A stretch of DNA of 64,000 nucleotides, from assembly GCF_003589595.1 (NCBI RefSeq), contig NW_020654289.1, positions 8,950,730 through 9,014,729 on the forward strand. The letters run 5' to 3'. Below the pieces are notes generated by a model. It saw nothing but the letters and a program-made list of their open reading frames with translations. It was not told the origin of the DNA and did no database searches. Below are positions 25,633-36,300 of the stretch, piece after piece. The DNA comes from Hyposmocoma kahamanoa. Its lineage: Eukaryota > Arthropoda > Insecta > Lepidoptera > Cosmopterigidae. Positions within the stretch are counted from its first letter, which is position 1, and every line of letters begins with the position of its first letter. The translations under genes and the position numbers were made by a program.

Positions 25633-25863
25633 CTGCCTCTGTGGCCGAACGGTTACCATGCCGGACTGCCACGCAGAGGTCCCAGGTTCGATTCCCGGGC
25701 CGGGAGAAATATTTGTATGGCCTACATTTATTTCTCTCGTGAGTTTGGGTGTAATTTGTGGTTGTCTATGTGTGTCCATGGCACCCGCGACACAGGGTTT
25801 CCCTAGTGCGGGGCTATGTTGAGTGTGTGCGTTATTATTAAAAAAAAAAAAAAAAAAAAAAAA
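25633..25863 (+). mobile_element. tRNA-derived SINE, same family, copy 2, poly(A) tail
   Basis: A near-consensus copy with intact A box (TGGCCGAACGG) and B box (GGTTCGATTCCCGG), a body ending GTTATTATT, and a 25-base A tail at 25839-25863. The long pure tail suggests recent insertion. AAAGC flanks both ends and may be part of the target duplication. Confidence 0.9.
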
Positions 25864-25906
25864 GCGATTAGTGGTAAGTCAATGATATAAGAAACAGTAC
25901 AGTATC

Positions 25907-26167
25907 AGTAGAGCTCCTAGTGGGAGCTCGTCCAGGGAGACATTACCACCTTACATATTTCTGCCGCTAAGCAGTAATGTGAGCATTACACGTTCCGGTT
26001 TTGAAGCGCAAGGGTGCTGGTGAAATTACAGGCACATAGGACTTGTCAACTTATGTCTCTGGGTGACGGGTGTAGTGGCAGTGCCCCTTCTGACAATGAT
26101 CTTTGCGATTTAAGGTTTTGAGTTGCTATTCCAGGTATGTCGCTTACCACAGGCGCAAATCTTGTAG
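25907..26167 (+). mobile_element. AGTAGAGCTCC-family SINE-like repeat
   Basis: Starts AGTAGAGCTCCTAGTGGGAG and ends in the GCGCAAATCTTG region without its A tail. It lies 43 bp after a poly(A)-tailed tRNA-SINE. Confidence 0.88.
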
Positions 26168-26193
26168 AGCAACACACGATGAGCAACATTACG

Positions 26194-26275
26194 TAATTAC
26201 CTACTGCTTGGTGGCATAAATAAGGTGGCAGTACTTACCTAGACGAACTCTTTCACAAGGAACTCTAATGCTACT
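26194..26275 (-). mobile_element. AGTAGAGCTCC-family repeat, 5' fragment
   Basis: Reverse copy of the first 80 bases only (TGCTTGGTGGCATAAATAAG, AACTCTTTCACAAGG). It is tail-to-tail with the copy at 25907. Confidence 0.8.
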
Positions 26276-26731
26276 AAAAATGAAATAGAGGCTGGTATGA
26301 ATGATAGTGATCATTGGGAAGGTATTACTGTGAAATTAATAAACTATTATTATTAAAAAACTCTGTAGGAAGCCGTAGTTATTTGGATGACAAAGGATGT
26401 TGCGGATGTAATACGCTTATTTTGAGATAAGCTCCTTCCCCTGACGTCGAGAAGAGGCCCCGATACGATTACGTGCTGTACCAGATTATAAATTGTAGTT
26501 TTTCTTGGTAATCTATTTCAATGTAGGTTTACTTGATTAAATGCAAACAGTGAATTGTACGAGAAAAGGTAATAATGAGTTCTTTCATATTGTCACACCC
26601 TTGACTAACTATCGTAATAAATATTGGTACAATTTTTAAGATCAACGTATTTGCGGTGTCGAAATTTACACTCCATCAACTCATTGTATCAGGGAATTCT
26701 ATTTATGGTTGTTGTTAAGAATATTTAAATA

Positions 26732-26773
26732 ACGTTATCAACCCATTTATACGTCCAACTGCTGGACACGGGT
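26732..26773 (-). mobile_element. SINE 3' end fragment
   Basis: The plus strand reads TTATCAACCCATTTATACG and CAACTGCTGGACACGGG, the reverse complement of the 3' end of the tRNA-SINE type seen at 31638. Confidence 0.45.
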
Positions 26774-27239
26774 GACTTAACTGTTTTTAAATAGAGAATT
26801 CTGAACTCTATCTTACGCTGTTAAAAAACCGATATTTGACTACAAGTCACTTAGCCGCGTTTTAGTTAATAGACGGCTGAATTTCTTAGTTTGTCTGTGC
26901 ACGTAACTTAAAATAATAATAAAAAAAATAAAAATTGTTTACTTTCAATCAACTAAAAGCCCAAACGATTTAGTAAGTTAGTAACATGACACGCCTTTTA
27001 ACTATATTTTGTTGGTTTTAATAACATAAATAGATTGTTTAATTTAGGTTATATAAAAAATATATAATATATTTATCAGTGGTCCTGAAGAAAATTGTTA
27101 AATAAAAAATATTTTGTAGAACTAAGAAAGTTACTCTTCCTGCTTTAACGGAAAAATTTACAAGCACTTACAAACAATTCACACACTATATAGCACGACT
27201 ATAGCAAACAGTTAGGTTTATTATATATAGGTTTATTTT

Positions 27240-27335
27240 GTAATGCATGCACCGTCGTCGTCCACCTCATCGTCACTTTCCATCAGGTGAGATGTAGGTC
27301 AAATGTGCACTTATTACAACATAAAAGAAGGTAAT
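27240..27335 (+). mobile_element. LINE 3' end fragment, plus orientation
   Basis: CACCTCATCGTCACTTTCCA, TCAGGTGAGATGTAGGTC and AAATGTGCACTTATT are the reverse complement of the LINE tail at 21667-21745. Confidence 0.6.
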
Positions 27336-27975
27336 AGGTACCCAGCCATCCAGGTGGCAGTAAGCCACCGTGCATCTCAGTGAACCTCCGGAAGACTGCA
27401 GCGTCTATCCAGTCCGCTATCATCTTTAGGATCTTGTTGCTGCTCCCCCTCGTTCTTCAGATGACGTAACTTAAGCTTAACATTTTGTTATAAATGCATC
27501 TTGTATCATTCGTTTACGCTTGCTAGCCATACATGCAAGGTCTATTTTCTTCGTGAATGCTATTTTGATTATCATTGTCATCACGTTTCCTTTTATTTAA
27601 TAGGTATCATGTTGGCACATACTAATCACACAGAAGACTCTAATGGCATGGTAGAAGGACTGCAAAAAACAAAAAAACATTCCCTAACGTCGGTCTCTAA
27701 TTTTCCGAACAATCCTGAAAGAGAAAACCGTACAAAAGCACGTACGTAGTATGTTGTTGTTTTCGGGTTGCCTCTGTTTTTGGGGAGAAGCTCGAGAGGG
27801 AGTAAATTACCTACTGAGCTAGGGAGAAGCCGCCCGCCTTCGTGTCATACGTCTAAGTACAAATACAGTATTCGTTTAGGTAGTGTATTAGTTCTATGTT
27901 CAAAGTATTAGTACATGTTAGTTGGAATAAAATTTGTCACTGTTGTTTTATTTATTTAGAGATTTTTGATTTTAT

Positions 27976-28231
27976 TGTAGTAAGTCACAGGCCGAACAAA
28001 TCTTGTGCTTGCCATGGTGTTATATCTATATCAGTTTCAGTGCCACTCAGAGCTTTAAATCGCAATGACAAGAGGGACATTGCCACTGCGTCTGTCGCCA
28101 TAAGACAAAGAAAAGTTGATAAGTCTCCACTTCACCAGCAACCTTAGCCTTCAAAACCGGAACGCATTAATAGGTAAGGTGGCACTACTTCCTTAGACGG
28201 ACTCTTTCACATGGAGCTCTATTGTTACTAG
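27976..28231 (-). mobile_element. AGTAGAGCTCC-family SINE-like repeat
   Basis: Diverged reverse copy containing CACTCAGAGCTTTAAATCGC and TCTTTCACATGGAGCTCTA. Small internal deletions. Confidence 0.85.
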
Positions 28232-29098
28232 GTTATAATCTAAATCTCTTAAGTTCTTACTGACAGGAATGAGCTTTTACTAAAATAAGCATCATGCGCT
28301 AGTAAGTGTTGTCGAGGTGCGGATTTCACTAATCACTGTCACTTGAAATTAGGCCAATAAAGATTTTGTTATATTGTCAATAAATAAGAAAAGTTTCTTA
28401 GCCCACTTGAGCTAATATTTATTCTTCCAAGAAACACATTACAAGAACTACAATAAAGATATATCACTCCAACACTCGAATCACTTATTTTATTAAGGCG
28501 CGATATATTTTTTGCGTAACTCAGGTAACGTAACACAAGCGCCTCTATTCAACGTAACTCTATACAAATTGGTACCCCCATTCTTACTTGTGACACTTTT
28601 ATACCTCCCGATTAACAATCACAAACGAAATTAGAGCCCAATAATATTATTAAGTTTTTTTCTTCGCCCCAAGCAAGCAATAAAGCAAGTCCCCTTTCCC
28701 ACTGACTTAATATTTTGAATAAGTAAAGCGTCAGTTTGCTCGGATTACCACCTACGTATTTGTGTAAACACAATAAATATTTTTTGGGAGCTCCCTTTAT
28801 CTGTTAAGTGTAGATGGAAGATATTCCGGGTGTTTAAGATTCGGGCTTGAGATAAGTGGTCGCCAATTTTTCCGTTAAAGCAGGAAGACGTAATACGAGT
28901 GACTTTCTTAGTTTTACGAAATGTTTTTTATTTGGTAGTTTTCTTCAGGGCCACTATTAAACTAACTACATTCTTTATATTTAAACATTGCATTTTCATA
29001 TTAAATACTCATTCAAATCCTTGTTATGTGGTCATAATATATGTAGTAGTAGTCCAATGAGCGAATGTCTGGTTCTCAAAGTAGAAGCCGTAGTCATA
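28232..29098. other. No gene or repeat seen
   Basis: AT-rich, apparently unique sequence. Confidence 0.5.
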
Positions 29099-29532
29099 GG
29101 GTGCCTACAGATTTGCTCTATTTTTGACTGTCGTTATTGTCGCTCGATATGGTGTGTTTTGACGATCAATAGGTGCCTATAGATTTGTTTAATTTTTGAC
29201 GATCGTAATTGGCGCTTGATGTGCTGCGTTTTGAGGACTAATAAATCTGTCAGCTAACAGGTTTGCTCCTTGCACAATTGTATCGATCGCTACTGTCGCC
29301 TGTTAGCGATAGATAAATATCAATACTAAAAATTTATAGCAATTGAAATTCCAGTGTCGATAGACATAAAATGCGCGGTCGATCGTCTGTTCCTTATACA
29401 TTTACTTGAGTTTGTGTTATTGCACGTGTTGATCTACAAAAAATACGATGTCGATGGTCTGCTGCTTACACATGTTCGTTTTGTTTGATCATACGTGACA
29501 ATCGTCAAAAATCGAGCAAACTGTAGACACCT
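29099..29532. mobile_element. TIR element with tandem subterminal repeats
   Basis: The left end GGTGCCTACAGATTTGCTC and following 25 bases recur inverted at 29495-29532. At the left end the unit is duplicated in tandem with a 72-bp period (29100 and 29172). The interior encodes nothing. Confidence 0.65.
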
Positions 29533-29979
29533 TTGTTTATAAAACTAGTAGACGCTAATGTTCAACCTGATCTCTCATATACTATCCCTTCTTTACAACA
29601 TTTTGTTCAACCCCACATTCCCACACTACCTTAAGGATAGATTTCGTTTCCGACACTGCTCGAATAGTCACTCACTACGTTCTTCAGAAAATCTTAGTCT
29701 CAAAATGCCATTGCACTCCACTTCCTTTTATGATTTCTCTTTCTCTACACACGCTGTTCGTCTCTGGAACTCCCTCCCAGCTACAATTAGACAAGCGCAG
29801 TCATTAAACATATTTAAGAATCAAATTAACTCATTTTATCTTTCACAAGGACAATAAACTGCTGCTAGGCTGCTTCTATATCTTTAAAATATGTAAATAT
29901 TGTGTACGTATGTAGGAATAAAATGTTATGTAATTGTATGTTATTATATATTATACATATGTGTATGTGTATATGTATG

Positions 29980-29985
<6 letters not shown>

Positions 29986-30011
<26 letters not shown>

Positions 30012-30018
30012 AATATTC

Positions 30019-30051
<33 letters not shown>
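29986..30051. repeat. TA microsatellites
   Basis: Two (TA)n runs, 29986-30011 and 30023-30051, separated by AAATATTCTATG. They lie in the LINE 3' UTR. Confidence 0.95.
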
Positions 30052-30055
<4 letters not shown>

Positions 30056-30305
30056 TTATTATATTGTATTCGTGTGTATATTTAGAACTATAATATGTTG
30101 TTTAATAAATTCTATATGTGTGTGTAATTATTTTTATCTAGCACCCCCGCTTTTATTCATGTACAATCTCTCTCCATCCTAAGGTTGTCTGGAAGAAATC
30201 GCTGTAAGCGATAAGACCGCCAATTGTTACCCGAGTAATGTGTTTAGTTTTGTCCTGTATACTGTAATCTGTATATTGTAATGTGGTGCTAACAATAAAG
30301 AATTT

Positions 30306-30324
30306 TCTATCTATCTATCTATCT
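30306..30324 (+). repeat. TCTA microsatellite at LINE end
   Basis: Nearly five TCTA units directly after AATAAAGAATTT, marking the 3' terminus of the LINE copy. Confidence 0.9.
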
Positions 30325-30325
30325 G

Positions 30326-33027
30326 ATCTTTAATGTTCCTCGTATAATAATGTCTTGTAATACTGAGATGCCATGCAATTGTCTAGACATAAGAAAAAAA
30401 AAATTATTTGAGAGATCGCCGTCGTCCGAATCCTTGTGGCGGCGTGTACTTATGACTGTAATTTCTAAGTTATGTATGCATTTGTGAAAGTTTAGTAGCT
30501 ATTCCTCTCGCTAACGGTGAAGGAAACGATGACCTTTCCTAAAAAGATTCATTTTACAACCTCCTTGTAGGAATGTGGCGGCTTTACAAAAAAACATCGA
30601 TTTGGAAATTTTTGATCCAAGATCCAAAGTATTTAAACGAGTAATAAAGCAACTTGCGCTTGTATAGATTTTTCACCCCCTCCTGGACGCTTTAGTATTA
30701 AGTAAGTAGTAAATTATCTGCAAATTTAAAAGTAGTTCTATCTTGTTATTTTAGAATGATGTATCAACATATGTAGGGTTACAATCTTACTAGAATGAAC
30801 AGAACTTTGTTAAATCATATTAAATTTGTATCAATGTAATTTGATTGTTATCTGTTTTGTTGTCCATATAAAAAATAAATAAATGACCTGCACGTCGAAT
30901 AAACTTCACAGCACTCGGAAAACCTGTGAAGTCTCACTTAGGACCTATTAAACAACAGAAAAGAATACCTACCAAAGCACTTAGTTTATTTTACCATCTT
31001 TTTCTTTAAAAAAAAAAGTAAATTGTACAAGAAGGTATGTTTAATTCTTGCAATTACGAACGCTGAGCAGTTGGCTGTATGAGTTTTCTTTTGCCTGTTT
31101 ATATAGTTCATTGTTGGACGATTGTTGTCAATTGTACCTAAGTCGATAGATTTAAAAGTAGATTAGCGGGCATTAAGAGTCGATACTACCTCAGCTCGAA
31201 TTCAAATTTTTCCCGTACTGAATCGGTTTTGTTGCGCGATTCGAGCGACAGGGACACCTGCTTTATTTTAGAACTTTTTTTTAAACGAAATTAAGGCCAT
31301 TTGAAAAGTGTATAATGTAATATACTTACGTGTTCTATTAAGTTCAGTTGATATAAAAAAATCATTGGTATATGTAAAGTACCTATTGAATACAGCGGGT
31401 TTTCTTGTAAAGTTTCGAGGTAAGTTTCTATTTATTTTTTTTCTATCGTAAAAATTTTTATGAATCGTTTTTTCACACCTTATACTAATCAGTGTATATC
31501 CTCAATTTTACTACGTATATATTTTTTCCAAAGTGATTCATTCAACACTTTCACCGTTATGCGGCACCAACCAAAACCATTTGAGGTTGTATCGACTCTT
31601 AAAGATTTTCATACTTACTTTGCTGTGCAGAGTACTGTAGCCTAAGACCTCTCCCTACGAGGAGTGCCCAGCAGTGGGACGTGCGGTTAGTATTGGCTGA
31701 AATGAGTTAATGATGAATATTATAAAGTACATACACCTACATATCTCTGTATATACATCGCATATACCGTATTTTATATGCATCATGTATAATATCAAGT
31801 GGGCACATTGATATTTGCAGTATGAAAATATTACCATACTATTATAATATTTATAGCACCTAATAATTACTTTCCAAAACGCCTTAACGCCAAAACGTAT
31901 ATTAACTGCCTGTAATGAAATGTTAACAAAATGTAAATCATCCGATTATCTGTTTCCTAATCCTAATGACAGATTGAAAAAGCCATTATCAACTCGAACA
32001 GTAACACACTTCTCGATACAACAATGAGTACATCTCACAGAGCAGCAGCAGGAACTCTATATTATTATTAAACACTACTACATTTAATGGGGTCGTCATG
32101 CGTGGTAGAGTGTACATTGATGGGTAACTAAACGAGGATTAAGCGAGATATTAAGTGGATTACCGCCCGTGTGCGCCCTTCCCAATGGCACAATACCACT
32201 TGAGTTCACGGCTACTGGTCGTCGCTTGTCAAAATAATCAATTGTTGGTTTCACGTGAGATTTATTTGAAGTACCTTTGTTGTCGCTACTGTTATTCCGA
32301 CTAGAGACAAAAATATGTATATAAATCACTTGTACTCGTGATGATACTTTAGCACATACTTTAATATATAAATAGTATAGTATCTTTATAGAAATAATAT
32401 AATAAACATGCTTAATATAGAAAAAAATCTACTTTTAAGTTTTGAGTTTAAAATTTCATTAAGGAATAAGAAATCGCCATAAGATTTTTTAAACATATTT
32501 TATTCATCATCATACTGTTCAGCACAAACTTCTTGTCAAAGTTTCGCAACCTTCTTTTTACCGGGTCTTCGGTCCACCTAATGGAGGTTATTTTATAACT
32601 TCTTGCTTACGTAGAAGGAAAATGCATGATTAATATCTCCCATAAGTCCTTTTTGTAGCTTACTTGCCTTTCTTCTTCAAAGAATATAGTCAAATAGTGT
32701 AATGTAAATAAAAAAAGGAAAGCAATTATGAAATTACTATTTACTCTTCCTTCACAAAATTTTGATAATTCTTGTTCAAAAATATTATCATTTTAAAATC
32801 AAATTCTCGGAACTGAAAAAATCCAGAATGCCAATGGTCCCACAACATGATTAGTGCTGACCAAAAGAGGAAGCTCTCGAGTGGTCAATGGCGTGTTCAC
32901 AAGCGAAAACATTCACCATTGAAGAGAACAATTGACGAAAGCCATTGTACACATTTTGTTTTGTCAGTACCAAATAGTTCATAAATATTTAAACAGCTTA
33001 ACCCTTGAGAAAGTTGTTAGGGAATTT
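30326..33027. other. No gene seen
   Basis: AT-rich. Only a SINE 3' end at 31638 and a short SINE-like stretch near 30505-30535 (GCTAACGGTGAAGGAAACG) are recognisable. Confidence 0.5.
31638..31718 (+). mobile_element. SINE 3' end fragment
   Basis: AGACCTCTCCCTACGAGGAG, then GCCCAGCAGTGGGACGTG and a tail of ATGA repeats, matches the typical 3' end of lepidopteran tRNA-SINEs. Confidence 0.6.
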
Positions 33028-33349
33028 GTTAAGAATAAAAAAAACTATTAATAGGTTGTGCCTTCTGGTGTTTTCTGATTTTTGCTAGATTCCTTTCCGG
33101 TGTAGGCATTTTTTTTTCACGTATTTTTTCCGTGGGAAGGCGGAAGAAGAAATCTTCATGGATGCCATAAGTCCGGACCAGACAGTATGTCCGAATTTCG
33201 TACGATGTGGACCCAGTAATGGACCGCATAAGTACATAGGGCGCACTATAAGTTTCCGGAACTGGCCACTTACATAAACAACTAGCTCTATACCCCACCT
33301 ACGGTGGGGTCGGGCTCGGCCTGCGGCGCGTGGTCGGTTTCAGGTTACG

Positions 33350-33700
33350 GGTGTGCTTATGCTCTTCGGTGGCACAGTGGTTAGTACTATGGGCGTTTGA
33401 TGAGGAGGTTCCAGATTCGATCCTTGATTTGAGCCAGTTTATGAAAAAAACATTTGTAGTCATTTGACTCCTGAAGACCATGCCAATTTTCAGCCGCATC
33501 GAATCAAGTTTTCCATCGGCCGCCATTTTGGATTCGCCATCTTGAATTTTTTTTTTACACAGGCAGTTGACCACTATTGCACTCTATGACATTCCTTCCA
33601 ACTCCTCCTCCCTATCTCTAATAGTTTACGTGATAGAAGGCTTATAAAATTTGTATGGCGGTCATCTTGTTTATTTGAATTTCGAACAATTTTTACTTAA
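33350..33700 (+). mobile_element. tRNA-derived SINE inside the mariner element
   Basis: A polymerase III A-box-like TGGCACAGTGG starts at 33370 and a B-box-like GGTTCCAGATTCGATCC lies at 33407-33423. The same head, reversed, occurs at 19803-19870. The 3' boundary is not clear. The copy is nested between the mariner left TIR and its transposase. Confidence 0.6.
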
Positions 33701-34041
33701 AATGCACAAAAATCCCCCCCATGTATTATAGTTTTTGCATGCCGTTGATCACTCGTTTACATTTCCACATTCAGTTCTTCTCATATTTGATTCTTTGCCT
33801 TGGAGCCTATCCGCATGCAACGGTATAAATATGTTTTTTCCACCATATCGGGAAGTATGCGTTCTATTTTTCTAAGTGAGTCAGGATTTGTAACTTTATG
33901 TATATAATATTAAAAAATTAATTACAACATTTGAAAATGGAACTCTTTGGCTGTAGAATACGGTTTGTTTCATATGACTGTCACTTGTTTTTATATTGTG
34001 GCATCATTTTAGAAATTGGTTGTCTACATCATCATGTATTT

Positions 34042-35092
34042 AATTTAACCCGTGAAAATATTCGTAGTATGATTTTCTACGACTTTAAGTGTAATGTAAC
34101 AGCTCAGCGGAGCTTCCCTCGGCTTCTAACTGCTTTTGGCGATGAAGCACCATGCACCATGCAAATGCAATTTATAGCTGATTTGCAGAATTCAAACGCG
34201 GTCGTGTGAATCTTAGTCACGAATTTAGTGATGATCGCCCGTTCACTTGCTGTGAACAAGGAAAACATCGATGCTATGCGCGGTATGATCAAAATAGACA
34301 GGCATGTGACATACCATGACATTCGGGCATCTTTAGGCATATGAGTCAAATACAATCAATACTACACAAACATTTGGGTGTGAAAAAGCTGTGCTCTCGG
34401 TGGATCCCACATGATTTCAACGAGGTTCAAAAAACGGGTCGCGTCACTTGATGTAATGCCATGCTTACCAGATTCAACGAAGGGGCGTCAAATTTAGTGT
34501 GGGACATAGAAACAGGTGACGAAACATGGATTTATAGTATCGATCCTAAAACAAAGCAACAATCGAGCTTATGGGTCTTTGGAGATGAGCCGAAACTAAC
34601 CAAAGTGGCGCGCGTGCAAAGTGCCTCTTTTCGGATGATTGCTTCTTTTATTAATAAGACTGGACACGTGGCTACGTGGTTGCTTTGGAGAATCGTTGTA
34701 CCGTGAATAGTGATTGGTACACGACCATTGTTTGCCGGAAGTTATTGATAAGCTCCGTAAAAATAACCGTAAACGCCATATCATCTTGCACCACGATAAA
34801 GTCCGTTCTTACACGGCCAGATAGACAAATGAATTTTCAAAGGTGAACAACGTTGACCTTATGAGCCATCCCGCGTACAATTCCGACCTGGCGCCTTGTG
34901 ACTATTATTTATTTCCAAAAAGAAACAGTTAACGGTCAACGATTTTCATCACCTGAAGAGGCTGTCGAAGAGTATGGAAAATATGTTTCAGAGATTGTCA
35001 GTCAGTCAGAGTGGCATAAATGTTTTCAAAATTGGTTCATTCGTATGAAAAAGTGCATTAACGCTAACGGAGAATATTTTGAGAAACAATAA
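34042..35092 (+). pseudogene. Mariner transposase, D,D34D, inactivated
   Basis: Cut-and-paste transposase remnant. The N-terminal part reads RSMIFYDFKCNVTAQ and AFGDEAP, then stops at 34207. The catalytic region reads GASNLVWDIETGDETW (first Asp codon 34518-34520), LHHD (34795-34797) and SDLAPCDYY (34900-34902). The last two Asp codons are separated by 34 residues, which defines D,D34D mariners. The C-terminus, SSPEEAVEEYGKYVSE to NGEYFEKQ, ends at 35092. Damage includes a frame change in the N-terminal half, a TGA at 34207, a TAG at 34822 inside the catalytic region and a shift near 34900. It is a pseudogene by sequence; the family assignment is from remembered mariner motifs. Confidence 0.9.
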
Positions 35093-35160
35093 ATTTATTT
35101 CTGACCATCTACAGTATTTTTTTCTTATTCATTCCGGAAACTTATAGTGCGCCCCACGTA

Positions 35161-35788
35161 TGCTTTCTTTATCACCTTTTGTAGTTATTGGCAAAATAAG
35201 CGAATGCACTTATATTTTGTATTATTTTATGAAATAACTCCATTAGTTTGCTAGTTTGTTGGAGTCCTTTCGGATCGAAGGAATTTTCGATCTTTGCATA
35301 TTTAATAATTACAATAAGCGAAATTTGATTCTTTATTATAAATAAATTAATCTCCTCTATACGCACAACTTTATTACCTATGGCAGTAAATTAAACAAAT
35401 TACTATTAAAAAAATATGGTAGGCAAGCTTTGTAATTGAGAAACTAAAAAAAATCAGCATCACAAACCACAAAACCGAATATCCGCGTTCGGCAATTCGC
35501 ACCAATTTTATTTGGTAAATATTTTATCTGCCCCATGTATTTTATTTACCATTCGCAGCGCGTGACCGCGATCGTTTTCGTAGGTGTGATTACACTGTTC
35601 ATTTGTCATTTACAGATTTTTACCACTAAAGATTAAATTCATTTTTGTATTACCGTTTGTAACCATTCAAGTATTTATTTATTTACAAATGTAATGTAAA
35701 CGTAATTGTAAATAAATAATTTGTAAACAAAACAAAATTAGAAATCAATAGTAAAATTCCTTTCTTTGACTTTTAACAAATGAATAAC
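35161..35788. other. Flank of the mariner insertion, no gene
   Basis: AT-rich sequence. Its first 50 bases are the other side of the mariner target site and belong with 33028-33234. Confidence 0.5.
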
Positions 35789-35932
35789 AAGTTCTTGGGA
35801 TTTCGCGATTGTTACACATGATCATGGCAATTTAGAACGGAATTCATGATATACAAATTAATAATACACAAAATTGGCGAAAAAAAATGTTTCGTTTCCA
35901 GTGTGTAACAATCGCGAAAACCTAAGAACTTA
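35789..35932. mobile_element. TIR MITE, CGCGATTGTTACACA family
   Basis: A 144-bp element with about 30-bp imperfect inverted ends, GTTCTTGGGATTTCGCGATT and its complement ending CCTAAGAAC. It is related at the ends to 6156. Confidence 0.75.
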
Positions 35933-36039
35933 ATATACTAAGAAATGGGCGTATGACTCGGCTACAGAAGACTCTATGAAGCATATTACCAACCCATAAC
36001 GTTAAAAACACACAAAAAATTATGAAGGTTACCTATCAG

Positions 36040-36300
36040 TAGTCCGAAATGACATTTTCCTGAAATAACGTTTAATCGTATTTTCATAACCTCTAAAATA
36101 ATTTTGAGAGGAAAATGTTTTTTCTCTTGAACCTAACTTAACCTAACCTAACTGAACCTAATCGTGTCTTTGCGATAAACATCCAACATACCCTGAAAGA
36201 ATAACGGTTTCTTTATAATTTAGTTTTCGGTGAAAATTCGAACAAACGTTATTTCGGAAAAAAAAATCGAGTTTGTGATAGGTTACCAAATATGAAACAT
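36040..36300. repeat. Inverted-end repeat with telomere-like CCTAA core
   Basis: CCTGAAATAACGTTT (near 36060) and AAACGTTATTTCGG (near 36247) form inverted ends. At 36129-36163 there are five imperfect CCTAA units (AACCTAACTTAACCTAACC...), the insect telomere motif. Confidence 0.5.

Larger units (their letters stand above)
29541..30325 (+). mobile_element. 5'-truncated LINE 3' end (CR1/L2-like)
   Basis: Open frame 29558-29857 carries a reverse-transcriptase C-terminal tail, PLHSTSFYDFSFSTHAVRLW followed by NSLPATIRQAQSL. It is followed by a 3' UTR with two TA microsatellites, AATAAAGAATT and a terminal TCTA repeat at 30306-30324, typical of LINEs ending in short tandem repeats. The catalytic domain is absent, so this is a dead fragment. 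Confidence 0.75.
33235..35158 (+). mobile_element. Degraded mariner element with nested insertion
   Basis: Tc1/mariner-type DNA transposon. Terminal inverted repeats of about 27 bp (core GCGCACTATAAGTTTCCGG) lie at 33235-33263 and 35132-35158 and are flanked by TA (33233-33234 and 35159-35160), the mariner target duplication. The span of 1.92 kb exceeds the usual 1.3 kb because about 650 bp, including a tRNA-like SINE, sits between the left TIR and the transposase remnant. The transposase is broken, so the element is not autonomous. Confidence 0.88.

Noticed and set aside
25633..25705. Possible tRNA gene (also 13040 and 56871)
   Set aside because: The head is repeated three times in the window with the same non-tRNA body and a poly(A) or ATT tail, so these are SINEs.
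25468..25822. Overlapping 103- and 115-codon frames on both strands
   Set aside because: Both run through the tRNA-derived SINE at 25633. Similar frames occur in the copy at 56871.
29900..30182. Tyr/Ile-rich open frames
   Set aside because: They are created by TA microsatellites in the LINE 3' UTR.
33299..33574. 91-codon minus-strand frame
   Set aside because: It is the antisense of the SINE nested in the mariner element.
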